Source: Phycisphaerales bacterium UBA1910 (GTDB taxonomy: Bacteria > Planctomycetota > Phycisphaerae > Phycisphaerales > UBA1924). Taken from it: a stretch of 21,879 bases of DNA. The notes beneath the pieces are model-generated. The model was not told the origin of the DNA and made no database searches. It saw nothing but the letters and a program-made list of their open reading frames with translations. The translations under genes and the position numbers were made by a program. Positions 16,317 to 21,879 of this stretch are shown one piece after another (position 1 is the first letter of the stretch; every line of letters starts with the position of its first letter). The stretch lies in assembly GCA_002337545.1 (NCBI GenBank), contig DDGE01000071.1:134831-156709 (forward strand). The letters run 5' to 3'.

Positions 16317-16969
16317 CGCCGGAATAATACCGTCTCGGTGATCTCATGCTTGTAGAAAAGCTGCGCAAGTCCCAGTCCCGCTCGCTGGGCCAGCTCATTC
16401 TCAATTTCCACCCGTTCACCGGTCGACATCGGACCCGTGCCCGGTCGCTGGGGAATCTGAACATTGATCGAGTGCCCACGCTCATCGGTTGGCCATACGC
16501 GTGAGCTGTCGCGTGTGTCGATGATTTTCACGCGCATCGTGGCACGAGGGAGATACGCGCCAACCTCAGGGGAGAGTGAGAAATCGGTCACGACAGCATA
16601 GATAACGATATCCGCATCGACGCTCTCGCCAAGCTCAGAGATGCTCATCTGCTCGCCGTACTGCTCGTTGCTCGCGGCGGTGAGGATCCCGCGTGGATCA
16701 ACCATGTCAACGAGGATCCGTTTCTGGAGCAGCTCGTCTGTGGTGCGTTTCGCGATCGCGTAACGCAGGCGGCGTTGCGTGATTCTGCTGGATGGATCAT
16801 CAACAAAGACGACCGTACGCGCGTTCTCTTCGAGCGTGAACTGCGGCTCGACCTTGCCCGGCCCATGGATCGCGTACGCGACCGGGGTGATGACATTGCA
16901 CCCCGGCGCAGGGATCAGGGTGATGATCGCGACGATGAACGCGAACGAAATGGATGCGATGGTTCTCAT
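16313..16969 (-). CDS. Lipoprotein of unknown function, second of a related pair
   Basis: A 218-residue protein with a hydrophobic signal (about 4-20) and a lipobox-like APGC, so Cys24 may be lipidated. The APG residues make it a weaker lipobox than that of its neighbour. After the signal, the sequence alternates strands and helices: VVFVDDPSS, a helix, ILVDMVDPRGIL, then SVDADIVIYAVVTDFSL and MRVKIIDTRDSSRVWP. This pattern recalls TolB-N/CsgG/LpoB-like lipoprotein domains, in which a protein of unknown ligand sits under the outer membrane; this is fold-level inference only. It ends LAQLFYKHEI, matching IAWLFYTHEE of the preceding gene, so the two are probably tandem duplicates. It lies 27 bases after that gene and overlaps the next by 4. 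Confidence 0.7.
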   Translation of the reverse strand: MRTIASISFAFIVAIITLIPAPGCNVITPVAYAIHGPGKVEPQFTLEENARTVVFVDDPSSRITQRRLRYAIAKRTTDELLQKRILVDMVDPRGILTAASNEQYGEQMSISELGESVDADIVIYAVVTDFSLSPEVGAYLPRATMRVKIIDTRDSSRVWPTDERGHSINVQIPQRPGTGPMSTGERVEIENELAQRAGLGLAQLFYKHEITETVLFRR

Positions 16970-16996
16970 GCTGATGCTACTCGTTCCGTTCGAGAT

Positions 16997-17668
16997 TCAA
17001 TAAGGGATGATGTTTGACTCTTCGTGAGTGTAGAAGAGCCAAGCAATACGGTTCGTGAGCCGGTTTGCGATTTCAGTGTTGACCGCGGCCTCAGGGATCT
17101 CGGTTCGCATAAGACCACCCATGTCTGGGAATGAAACGCGGAGCGCTTTCTCGTATACCGGGTCGTCCGGGAACGGTGAGTCGCTCTCATAGACCGTCAC
17201 AATGCAGGATGCGGACCCATCCCAGATGTACTGATTGCCCGGCTCATGCAAGCGATATTCTGTCAGCTCGATGACAATGAGGCGTTGCACTTCGAGCATC
17301 TCAGCGACTTCGCTGCGTGGCATCGCGGGCCACTGGGGTGTGTTATACAGCACGGTGAGCAGATCGGTGCTCGGGATGGCATGCGAGGGGCGAGCGTTCT
17401 GGATGAGTCGGTCATTGACACGCTGTGTGATGCGTGCCGCGATCCCAGGGTTCACGCCCTCGATCATCCGGTCAGCGCTGACGACAACCGTGAACGATTT
17501 CCCGGCGATCCCCTCATACTCAGCCTCAACCTCCGATGTGCCGGTTCTCTTGTATGACTCTGCCATACCGCCAATCGTGGCGCCGATGATGCAACCGCTC
17601 AGATTCAGCATGACCAGCGTCAGGGCGCTGCATGCGAGGATTGCTTTGATGATCTTGGTTGAGAGCAT
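16997..17668 (-). CDS. Lipoprotein of unknown function, first of a related pair
   Basis: A 223-residue lipoprotein. The start at 17668 has AGGGA a few bases upstream. The signal has Lys residues, a hydrophobic stretch and a good lipobox LSGC with Cys26. A Gly-rich stretch (IIGATIGG) follows, as in some membrane-embedded lipoproteins. The body runs FTVVVSADRMIEG, a long helix, STDLLTVLYNTP, VQRLIVIELTEYRL, then SASCIVTVYESDS, in the same order of elements as the following gene. The shared C-terminal LFYxHE element supports a common origin. Function is unknown; an envelope-assembly role is an inference from the lipid anchor and neighbours. It begins 21 bases after the DUF2752 gene. Confidence 0.72.
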   Translation of the reverse strand: MLSTKIIKAILACSALTLVMLNLSGCIIGATIGGMAESYKRTGTSEVEAEYEGIAGKSFTVVVSADRMIEGVNPGIAARITQRVNDRLIQNARPSHAIPSTDLLTVLYNTPQWPAMPRSEVAEMLEVQRLIVIELTEYRLHEPGNQYIWDGSASCIVTVYESDSPFPDDPVYEKALRVSFPDMGGLMRTEIPEAAVNTEIANRLTNRIAWLFYTHEESNIIPY

Positions 17669-17689
17669 GATGTTCCCTGTATTCCGAGT

Positions 17690-18169
17690 TTACCAGGTAA
17701 TGAGTTTGTATACCCAGGCGAGCAGGAGCATGAGGCCGAGCAGGATGAAGATACGAGGTCGCAATGCAGGTTGGATCATGGTCCCGATCCTGGCACCCGT
17801 TATGGCCTGAGTAGCCCCACCCCAAAACATGATGCTTGTCAGCACCACGAGAAACGCGCCCATCGGTTGATTGATGATGGACGAGAGCCATTGTCCTTCG
17901 CCAGCGTGCGCGAACGATGTAGTCATGCCGCAGGTAATGCAGGGTCTGTCGAGTGTCACGGCCCACATGCACGGCTTGAGCCCGAGCTGGGTGTGTGTGC
18001 CGTGCCCGTCTGCGGCTGGTTGCATCCAGGCCCCCATACCGAGCACACCGATAGACACGATCGCGATGCACGCCGCGAATACGCGTGAGGAGAGATTCGC
18101 ACGCAGCGGTTGCGTGCGTTCATGGACGCGGTTCAGAGTTGTGTGGTCGGCGGGTTCGCTCATGTGCAT
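17690..18169 (-). CDS. DUF2752 family membrane protein
   Basis: A 159-residue protein with the DUF2752 signature: LKPCMWAVTLDRPCITCGMTTSF gives Cys67, Cys77 and Cys80, followed by a helix with an N-P-like turn (INQPMGAFL). Helices are at about 28-49, 101-118 and 138-157. The Cys-x2-Cys plus upstream Cys may bind metal or form disulfides; the biochemical role of the family is unknown. ATGs at 18169 and 18163 are both possible, neither with a clear ribosome binding site. It lies 57 bases downstream of nuoA and 21 upstream of the first lipoprotein, in the same orientation. Confidence 0.8.
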   Translation of the reverse strand: MHMSEPADHTTLNRVHERTQPLRANLSSRVFAACIAIVSIGVLGMGAWMQPAADGHGTHTQLGLKPCMWAVTLDRPCITCGMTTSFAHAGEGQWLSSIINQPMGAFLVVLTSIMFWGGATQAITGARIGTMIQPALRPRIFILLGLMLLLAWVYKLITW

Positions 18170-18226
18170 ACGGGTATACGCTCGACTTGCCCTGCCAGAT
18201 CCGTGCGAAAGCTGCTGATCGTCGGA

Positions 18227-18625
18227 TCAGTCGAACTTGAACACACCCTTTCGGTACCCGTATAGGTACGCGACGAGGGTCGTCAGCAGGAAGAAGAGGA
18301 TGCGGAGCAGCCAAATGGCCGACGCGTCGCTCATCGGGTCGAGATTTGTAAATGTCTGTGCCCAGGGGTACAGGAAGATGACTTCGACATCGAAGACAAG
18401 GAAGACCATCGCGATCAGATAGAACCGGATGTTAAAGCGCTTGCGTGCAGTCCCTACGGGGGTCATGCCCGATTCGTAGGTCTCACCCTTGCGTTCACCC
18501 GCGCGGCGAGGGCCGAGCAGGAAGGTGCCGACAAGGTTAATAACCCCGAATCCGATGGCCGCAAGGATCATCAGGAAGATCGGGAGGTATGCACCGATTT
18601 CGTTGCTTTCCGCGAGTGTCAGCAT
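18227..18625 (-). CDS. nuoA: NADH-quinone oxidoreductase subunit A
   Basis: A 132-residue membrane subunit of respiratory complex I, close to the normal family length. Three helices are seen at about 13-36, 67-88 and 102-123. The conserved loop and second helix are present: YESGMTPVGTARKRFNIRFY then LVFDVEVIFLYPWA, with Asp79 and Glu81 in the position of the conserved acidic residues near the quinone site. The subunit normally heads a nuoA-N operon. Here the gene downstream is DUF2752 and no nuoB is in the window, so the nuo genes are split. The ATG at 18625 lacks a strong Shine-Dalgarno. It is divergent from groEL, with a 354-bp gap between. Confidence 0.93.
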   Translation of the reverse strand: MLTLAESNEIGAYLPIFLMILAAIGFGVINLVGTFLLGPRRAGERKGETYESGMTPVGTARKRFNIRFYLIAMVFLVFDVEVIFLYPWAQTFTNLDPMSDASAIWLLRILFFLLTTLVAYLYGYRKGVFKFD

Positions 18626-18711
18626 GCGTCAATAGCCCGTTTCAGGTCTTCGTTGCTCGCCCTCCGTGGCGATCGAGATGAATGATAGCACACACGAACC
18701 CCGAGTGCATT

Positions 18712-18741
18712 TGTGGAGCAGAATCCTCGATCTGATCCACA
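18712..18741. promoter_or_regulatory. 11-bp dyad, candidate enhancer (UAS) for the groEL sigma-54 promoter
   Basis: TGTGGAGCAGA (18712-18722) and TCTGATCCACA (18731-18741) are inverted copies with 10 of 11 matches and an 8-base spacer. The centre is about 148 bp upstream of the start site predicted from the sigma-54 element, within the usual range for bacterial enhancer-binding proteins. It could instead be an operator for nuoA. Which protein binds is unknown. Confidence 0.45.
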
Positions 18742-18848
18742 GCTCAGCTCCGTCTGCCAGTTTGGCACCCAACTGCCGGAGATGACGCCGAGTGTCAGGG
18801 ATTTTTGACCGGATCGGGTGGGATTCGATGATGGTTGAGACTGCAGAT

Positions 18849-18864
18849 TGGCACGACGATTGCC
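18849..18864 (+). promoter_or_regulatory. Sigma-54 (-24/-12) promoter upstream of groEL
   Basis: TGGCACGACGATTGCC matches the sigma-54 consensus TGGCACRNNNNTTGCW at every defined position except the last. The invariant GG (18850-18851) and GC (18862-18863) have the correct spacing. It points at groEL, whose ATG is 116 bases further on, giving a leader of about 105 bases. No other sigma-54-like site of this quality was noticed in the gaps. Confidence 0.6.
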
Positions 18865-18979
18865 CACTATCCCCCGCAGACGGTGCGCACGCGTGCCGTG
18901 GAACGGAACGGAAAGACACATCGGCCGGGTAGACCTGATTCCCCGGCATTCGAATCTCTGAAAGTGGAGAAGCATACAG

Positions 18980-20743
18980 ATGGCATCCAAAGAACTGACT
19001 TTCGACATCGAAGCCCGCCAGGCACTCCTGGCGGGGGTTGAGAAACTCGCCAACGCGGTGAAAGTGACGCTCGGCCCACGCGGCCGCAACGCCGTCATCG
19101 ACAAGTCGTGGGGCGGCCCGACCGTCACCAAGGACGGCGTGTCCGTCGCGGAAGAGGTCGAACTCGCGAACGCCGCCGAGAACATGGGCGCCAAGCTCGT
19201 GAAGGAAGCGTCCTCAAAGACCTCCGACGACGCCGGCGACGGCACCACGACCGCGACTGTTCTCGCCGAGGCCCTCTTTAAGGAAGGGCTCCGTTACATC
19301 GCCTCGGGCGTCGACGCCAACGCGCTCGTCCGCGGCATGAAGAAGGCTATCGAGATCTCTGGCAAGGCGATCGACGACCTCGCCACCCCCGTGGATGGCA
19401 AGAAGGACATCCAGAATGTCGCGACCATCTCGGCCAACAACGACCCCGAAACCGGCAAGATCATGGCCGACGCGTTCGAGAAGGTCGGCAAGGACGGCGT
19501 CATCACCGTCGAAGAGGGCAAGGGCTTCGAGACCGATGTCACCGTCGTCGAGGGTATGCAGTTCGACCGCGGGTTCCTCTCGCCGAACTTCGTCACCGAT
19601 CCTGAAGAGATGAAGGTCGAGTTCGACAAGGCCCTCGTCCTTGTCCACGAAGACAAGATCGACAACATCCAGAAGCTCGTGCCGCTGCTTGAGAAGGTCA
19701 TGGGCGCGAAGAAGCCGCTCCTGATCATCGCTGAGGACATCACCGGCGAAGCGCTGAGCACCCTCGTCATCAACAAGCTCCGTGGCACCCTCCAGGTCTG
19801 TGCGGTCAAGGCACCCGGCTACGGCGACCGCCGCAAGCAGATGCTTCAGGACATCGCGGTCCTCACCGGCGGCGAGGCCTTCATGAAGGACCTCGCGACT
19901 GACCTCGACAAGATCGAGCTCTCGCAGCTCGGCATCGCGAAGAAGGTCGAGATCAGCGCCGACAACACCGTCATCATCGAGGGTGCCGGCGAGACCCGCG
20001 ACATTCAGAACCGCATCGAGCAGATCCGCATGGAGATCGACAACTCCACCAGCGATTACGACCGCGAGAAGCTCCAGGAGCGCCTCGCGAAGCTCTCAGG
20101 CGGCGTCGCGCAGATCAATGTCGGCGCCGCGTCCGAAGCGGAACTCAAGGAGAAGAAGGCACGCGTCGAGGACGCCCTCCACGCGACCCGGGCGGCGCTC
20201 GCAGAGGGCATCGTCCCCGGCGGCGGCGTCTCCTTCATCCGTGCCCAACAGGCCATCGAGAAGACCCGCGAGTGGAAGAGCGTCTACGGCAAGGCGAAGG
20301 AAGTCACCTCCGACGACATCGGTCAGGTGAAGTTCGACTTCGCGGCCGGCATGAATGTCGTCTACCGCGCCCTCGAGGTGCCCCTGCGGACCATCGCGGA
20401 GAACGCCGGTGCCAAGGGCTCCGTCGTCGTCGCCAAGGTCGCCGAGCAGGAAGGCAGCAACGGGTACAACGCGCTGACGGATACCTACGAGGACCTGATC
20501 AAGTCCGGCGTCATCACCCCGGCCAAGGTCGATCGCAGCGCCCTGACCAACGCGGGCTCGGTCGCGACCGTCCTGCTCGCAGCCGACTGCATCGTCACCG
20601 ACAAGCCCGAACCCAAGGAACCCGCCGGCGCAGGCGCTGGCGCTGACCCGATGGGTGGCATGGGCGGAATGGGTGGTATGGGCGGCATGCCTGGAATGGG
20701 CGGCATGGGCGGTATGCCGGGCATGGGCGGCATGGGGTTCTAA
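18980..20743 (+). CDS. groEL: Chaperonin GroEL, first copy
   Basis: A 60-kDa chaperonin subunit that forms double rings and refolds proteins with ATP. It is complete, 587 residues, somewhat longer than the usual 540-550. The ATG at 18980 has GGAG at 18966-18969. The nucleotide-site segments VTLGPRGRNAVIDKSWGGP (about 29-47) and [17 protein letters not shown] (about 82-98) are present, as are APGYGDRRKQML in the apical-intermediate region and AEGIVPGGGVSF near 412-423. The VEDALHATRA helix carries the catalytic Asp. The extra length is mostly a long Gly-Gly-Met tail with MPGM interruptions from about 560. The gene is codon-biased and GC-rich, as expected for high expression, which generates false open frames on the other strand. 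It lies before groES, the reverse of the common order. Confidence 0.97.
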   Translation: MASKELTFDIEARQALLAGVEKLANAVKVTLGPRGRNAVIDKSWGGPTVTKDGVSVAEEVELANAAENMGAKLVKEASSKTSDDAGDGTTTATVLAEALFKEGLRYIASGVDANALVRGMKKAIEISGKAIDDLATPVDGKKDIQNVATISANNDPETGKIMADAFEKVGKDGVITVEEGKGFETDVTVVEGMQFDRGFLSPNFVTDPEEMKVEFDKALVLVHEDKIDNIQKLVPLLEKVMGAKKPLLIIAEDITGEALSTLVINKLRGTLQVCAVKAPGYGDRRKQMLQDIAVLTGGEAFMKDLATDLDKIELSQLGIAKKVEISADNTVIIEGAGETRDIQNRIEQIRMEIDNSTSDYDREKLQERLAKLSGGVAQINVGAASEAELKEKKARVEDALHATRAALAEGIVPGGGVSFIRAQQAIEKTREWKSVYGKAKEVTSDDIGQVKFDFAAGMNVVYRALEVPLRTIAENAGAKGSVVVAKVAEQEGSNGYNALTDTYEDLIKSGVITPAKVDRSALTNAGSVATVLLAADCIVTDKPEPKEPAGAGAGADPMGGMGGMGGMGGMPGMGGMGGMPGMGGMGF

Positions 20744-20812
20744 CCCCTCACGCATCCCGTTCATCACAAGCAACAACAACACACTGCAAGAGCAGTTTGG
20801 AGATACAGAACA

Positions 20813-21100
20813 ATGGCAGTCAAACCACTTGAAGATCGCGTGCTGGTGAAGCCAGTGGAGAAGGAATCCGTCACCTCGTCGGGGCTCTACCTGCCCGAGT
20901 CGAGCAAGGAAAAGCCGATCCACGGCACCGTCGTCGCCGTCGGCCCGGGCAAGCGCCTGGAGAACGGCAACCTGGCCACGATGAGCGTCCAGAAGGGTGA
21001 CATCGTTGTGTACGCCTCGTACGCGGGGACGGAAGTTGAAGTGAATGGCGAGAGCCACCTCGTCATGCGTGAGTCCGAGCTGCTGGGCGTGATGCAGTAA
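20813..21100 (+). CDS. groES: Co-chaperonin GroES
   Basis: The 10-kDa lid of the chaperonin, 95 residues. MAVKPLEDRVLVKPVE opens the protein as in the family. The mobile loop that docks on GroEL is ESVTSSGLYLPESSKEKP (about 17-34), with the GLYLP variant of the usual hydrophobic triad. GTVVAVGPGKR and VVYASYAGTEVEVNG follow, and the C-terminal RESELLGVM strand is typical. The ATG at 20813 has GGAG at 20799-20802. The 69-base spacer after groEL is A/C-rich and shows no hairpin, consistent with co-transcription. Confidence 0.97.
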   Translation: MAVKPLEDRVLVKPVEKESVTSSGLYLPESSKEKPIHGTVVAVGPGKRLENGNLATMSVQKGDIVVYASYAGTEVEVNGESHLVMRESELLGVMQ

Positions 21101-21106
21101 GTTTGA

Positions 21107-21137
21107 GGGACTAGCCACTGGCCACTAGCCACTAGGG
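21107..21137. repeat. Left arm of the inverted repeat flanking the four-helix-bundle gene
   Basis: A 31-base arm starting 7 bases after the groES stop. It is made of 7-base units: GGGACTA, GCCACTG, GCCACTA, GCCACTA, then GGG. Its reverse complement matches 21516-21546 at 29 of 31 positions; only the two bases 21122-21123 fail. The last bases include part of the AGGGG ribosome binding site of the gene inside. Confidence 0.92.
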
Positions 21138-21143
21138 GAAAGA

Positions 21144-21515
21144 GTGACAGAAGCGATTCGGTCATATCGAGACTTAGAGGCTTGGCGATTGGCGATTCGG
21201 TTGACGAAGGTTGTGTATCGGATGTCTGAGCACTTTCCCAGTGATGAGCGATTTGGATTGACGAGTCAGATTCGTCGTGCCGCGGTTTCGATCGCATCCA
21301 ACATCGCAGAGGGCTGGGGGCGAGGCTCGACATCGGATTACGCAAGATTCCTCCGCATGGCGCGGGGTTCAATGTACGAGGTTGAGACACAGGGGCTGAT
21401 CGCCCTTGAACTCGGCTTCGTGGAAAAGGATAAGTTCGAGTTTTTCGAGCAGACAATCGATGAGGCAGGCCGCGTGCTCGCGGGTTTGCTCAGAAGCATC
21501 GAGAACAAACTCTAA
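21144..21515 (+). CDS. Four-helix-bundle protein, 23S rRNA intervening-sequence protein family
   Basis: A 123-residue protein of the S23/IVP family (PF05635-type), related in fold to the Avd accessory protein of diversity-generating retroelements. The GTG start at 21144 is preceded by AGGGG (21134-21138). The family signature [26 protein letters not shown] spans residues 37-62 (written here in pieces: [14 protein letters not shown], then [12 protein letters not shown]). [14 protein letters not shown] opens helix 1 and [15 protein letters not shown] is in helix 3. Four amphipathic helices cover about 8-30, 36-57, 65-91 and 95-121. Members form basic oligomers thought to bind nucleic acid; the function is unresolved. 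The gene splits the groES-groEL2 pair and is tightly enclosed by inverted repeats. No reverse transcriptase or variable-repeat pair is nearby. Confidence 0.9.
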   Translation: MTEAIRSYRDLEAWRLAIRLTKVVYRMSEHFPSDERFGLTSQIRRAAVSIASNIAEGWGRGSTSDYARFLRMARGSMYEVETQGLIALELGFVEKDKFEFFEQTIDEAGRVLAGLLRSIENKL

Positions 21516-21546
21516 CCCTAGTGGCTAGTCCCCAGTGGCTAGTCCC
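21516..21546. repeat. Right arm of the inverted repeat flanking the four-helix-bundle gene
   Basis: This begins at the base directly after the stop codon of the enclosed gene. Read on the minus strand its units are GGGACTA, GCCACTG, GGGACTA, GCCACTA, GGG. The third unit differs from the left arm by CC to GG, which gives the only two mismatches (21530-21531) in a 31-bp stem. Confidence 0.92.
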
Positions 21547-21565
21547 TGAGGGACTCCGAAGGAGT
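21541..21565 (+). promoter_or_regulatory. Overlapping alternative hairpins at the groEL2 ribosome binding site
   Basis: AGTCCC (21541-21546) can pair with GGGACT (21550-21555) around a TGA loop. ACTCC (21553-21557) can pair with GGAGT (21561-21565) around a GAA loop, and this second stem covers the groEL2 Shine-Dalgarno. The two share bases 21553-21555 and exclude each other. AGTCCC is also the outer end of the long cassette stem. Confidence 0.4.
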
Positions 21566-21571
21566 ACCACC

Positions 21572-21879
21572 ATGAGCAGCAAACAAATCATGTTCGAGGA
21601 CAAAGCGCTCCTCGAGATGAAAAAGGGTGTCGACAAGATCGCCGACGCCGTCAAGTGCACGATGGGGCCCGCGGGCCGTCATGTCGTCATCGAGAAGTCC
21701 TACGGCGGTCCTCATGTGACCAAGGACGGCGTCTCGGTCGCCAAGGAAATCGAGCTCCCCGAGCAGTTCGAGTCCATGGGCGCCAAGATGCTCTACCAGG
21801 TCGCCAAGAAGACCGGCGACAAGGCGGGCGACGGGACAACCACCGCGACCGTCCTCGCGCAGGCGATCTTCAACGAGGG
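21572..21879 (+). CDS. groEL: Chaperonin GroEL, second copy (3' partial)
   Basis: The first 102 residues of a second GroEL run off the window. The ATG at 21572 has GAAGGAG at 21558-21564. The equatorial-domain segments are intact: [33 protein letters not shown] and [17 protein letters not shown], so the ATP site is preserved in the visible part. It differs clearly from the first copy (for example [19 protein letters not shown] against LVKEASSKTSDDAGDGTTT), so it is an old paralogue and not a recent duplicate. Multiple specialised GroELs are known in several phyla, including Planctomycetota. It is co-oriented with groES, with the cassette in between. Confidence 0.95.
   Translation, partial: MSSKQIMFEDKALLEMKKGVDKIADAVKCTMGPAGRHVVIEKSYGGPHVTKDGVSVAKEIELPEQFESMGAKMLYQVAKKTGDKAGDGTTTATVLAQAIFNE

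Larger units (their letters stand above)
18626..18979. other. Divergent nuoA-groEL intergenic region
   Basis: No convincing gene lies in these 354 bases. From left to right they hold a TATCAT hexamer on the minus strand (complement of 18682-18687) that could serve nuoA, a partial CIRCE-like match (18685-18711), a strong 11-bp dyad (18712-18741), a sigma-54-type promoter (18849-18864) and a groEL leader. The leader has a 10-bp palindrome GCACGCGTGC (18887-18896) and a 6-bp hairpin GCCGGG/CCCGGC (18924-18929 and 18942-18947). Confidence 0.7.
21113..21555 (+). mobile_element. Inserted cassette: IVP-type gene with terminal inverted repeats
   Basis: The segment carries one gene (21144-21515) between long inverted repeats. 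TGAGGGACT occurs at both edges (21104-21112 and 21547-21555). Deleting one copy together with the insert joins groES to groEL2 by a 28-base spacer that keeps the GAAGGAG ribosome binding site. No transposase is encoded. The boundaries are inferred from the repeats, and the left boundary could be drawn at 21107 instead. Confidence 0.6.

Noticed and set aside
18761..18778. Second sigma-54-like site (TGGCACC...TGCC)
   Set aside because: The spacing between GG and GC is one base short and the R position is C, so it does not fit the -24/-12 rule.
20096..21118. Long open frame antisense to groEL and groES (340 codons)
   Set aside because: Low-complexity His/Ala composition is the mirror of the GGM tail and biased codons of groEL; no domain is visible.
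21107..21137. Heptamer repeats as a CRISPR-like or tandem-repeat array
   Set aside because: There are only about four units, no spacers, and the arms pair as an inverted repeat around a gene.
21144..21515. Accessory gene of a diversity-generating retroelement (Avd)
   Set aside because: The fold family is related, but there is no reverse transcriptase and no template/variable repeat pair in the window.
21572..21879. groEL2 as a truncated pseudogene
   Set aside because: The frame is intact up to the last base; it stops only because the window ends.

Overview
The window reads as a chromosomal stretch of a Gram-negative bacterium. I favour Planctomycetota, possibly a Phycisphaerae-type marine lineage, with moderate confidence. 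The reasons are greatly enlarged PstC and PstA permeases, more than one groEL with groEL placed before groES, a DUF2752 membrane protein, a lone nuoA, paired lipoproteins of unknown function, and moderately high GC with no long horizontally acquired block. This is inferred from gene content; no rRNA marker is present.

Layout, left to right. The 3' end of serC (1-255, +) runs into an intrinsic terminator. On the minus strand, a tandem-domain 6-pyruvoyl-tetrahydropterin synthase-like protein (2201-1377) overlaps a family 9 glycosyltransferase (1416-277). Divergent from these is an exported glutathione peroxidase (2259-2906, +), and a perfect 15-bp palindrome lies between the two start codons. 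Next is the high-affinity phosphate operon pstS-pstC-pstA-pstB (3112-10068, +), with ATGA overlaps at pstC/pstA and pstA/pstB and a hairpin after pstS. No phoU follows. A 200-bp leader with two inverted repeats precedes sucA-sucB (10269-14561, +), the E1 and E2 of 2-oxoglutarate dehydrogenase, and then a small two-helix membrane protein.

A minus-strand run of six genes (18625 down to 14843) follows in the order nuoA, DUF2752 protein, two tandem related lipoproteins, a divergent GT-B-like protein and a low-molecular-weight tyrosine phosphatase. Most junctions are tight or overlapping, so it looks like one operon, probably concerned in part with the cell envelope.

The last part is a chaperonin locus: groEL1 (18980), groES (20813) and a second, divergent groEL cut by the window end (21572). 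Upstream of groEL1 is a near-perfect sigma-54 promoter match (18849-18864), with an 11-bp dyad about 150 bp upstream of the predicted start, where an enhancer-binding protein would bind.

The most unusual structure is between groES and groEL2. A gene for a 23S rRNA intervening-sequence-type four-helix-bundle protein is framed by 31-nt inverted repeats (29/31 matching), built of 7-nt units, and by a 9-bp direct repeat. Removing the segment leaves a clean 28-nt groES-groEL2 spacer that keeps the groEL2 ribosome binding site. This looks like a small inserted cassette with the architecture of a 23S rRNA intervening sequence, sitting in a protein-coding operon.
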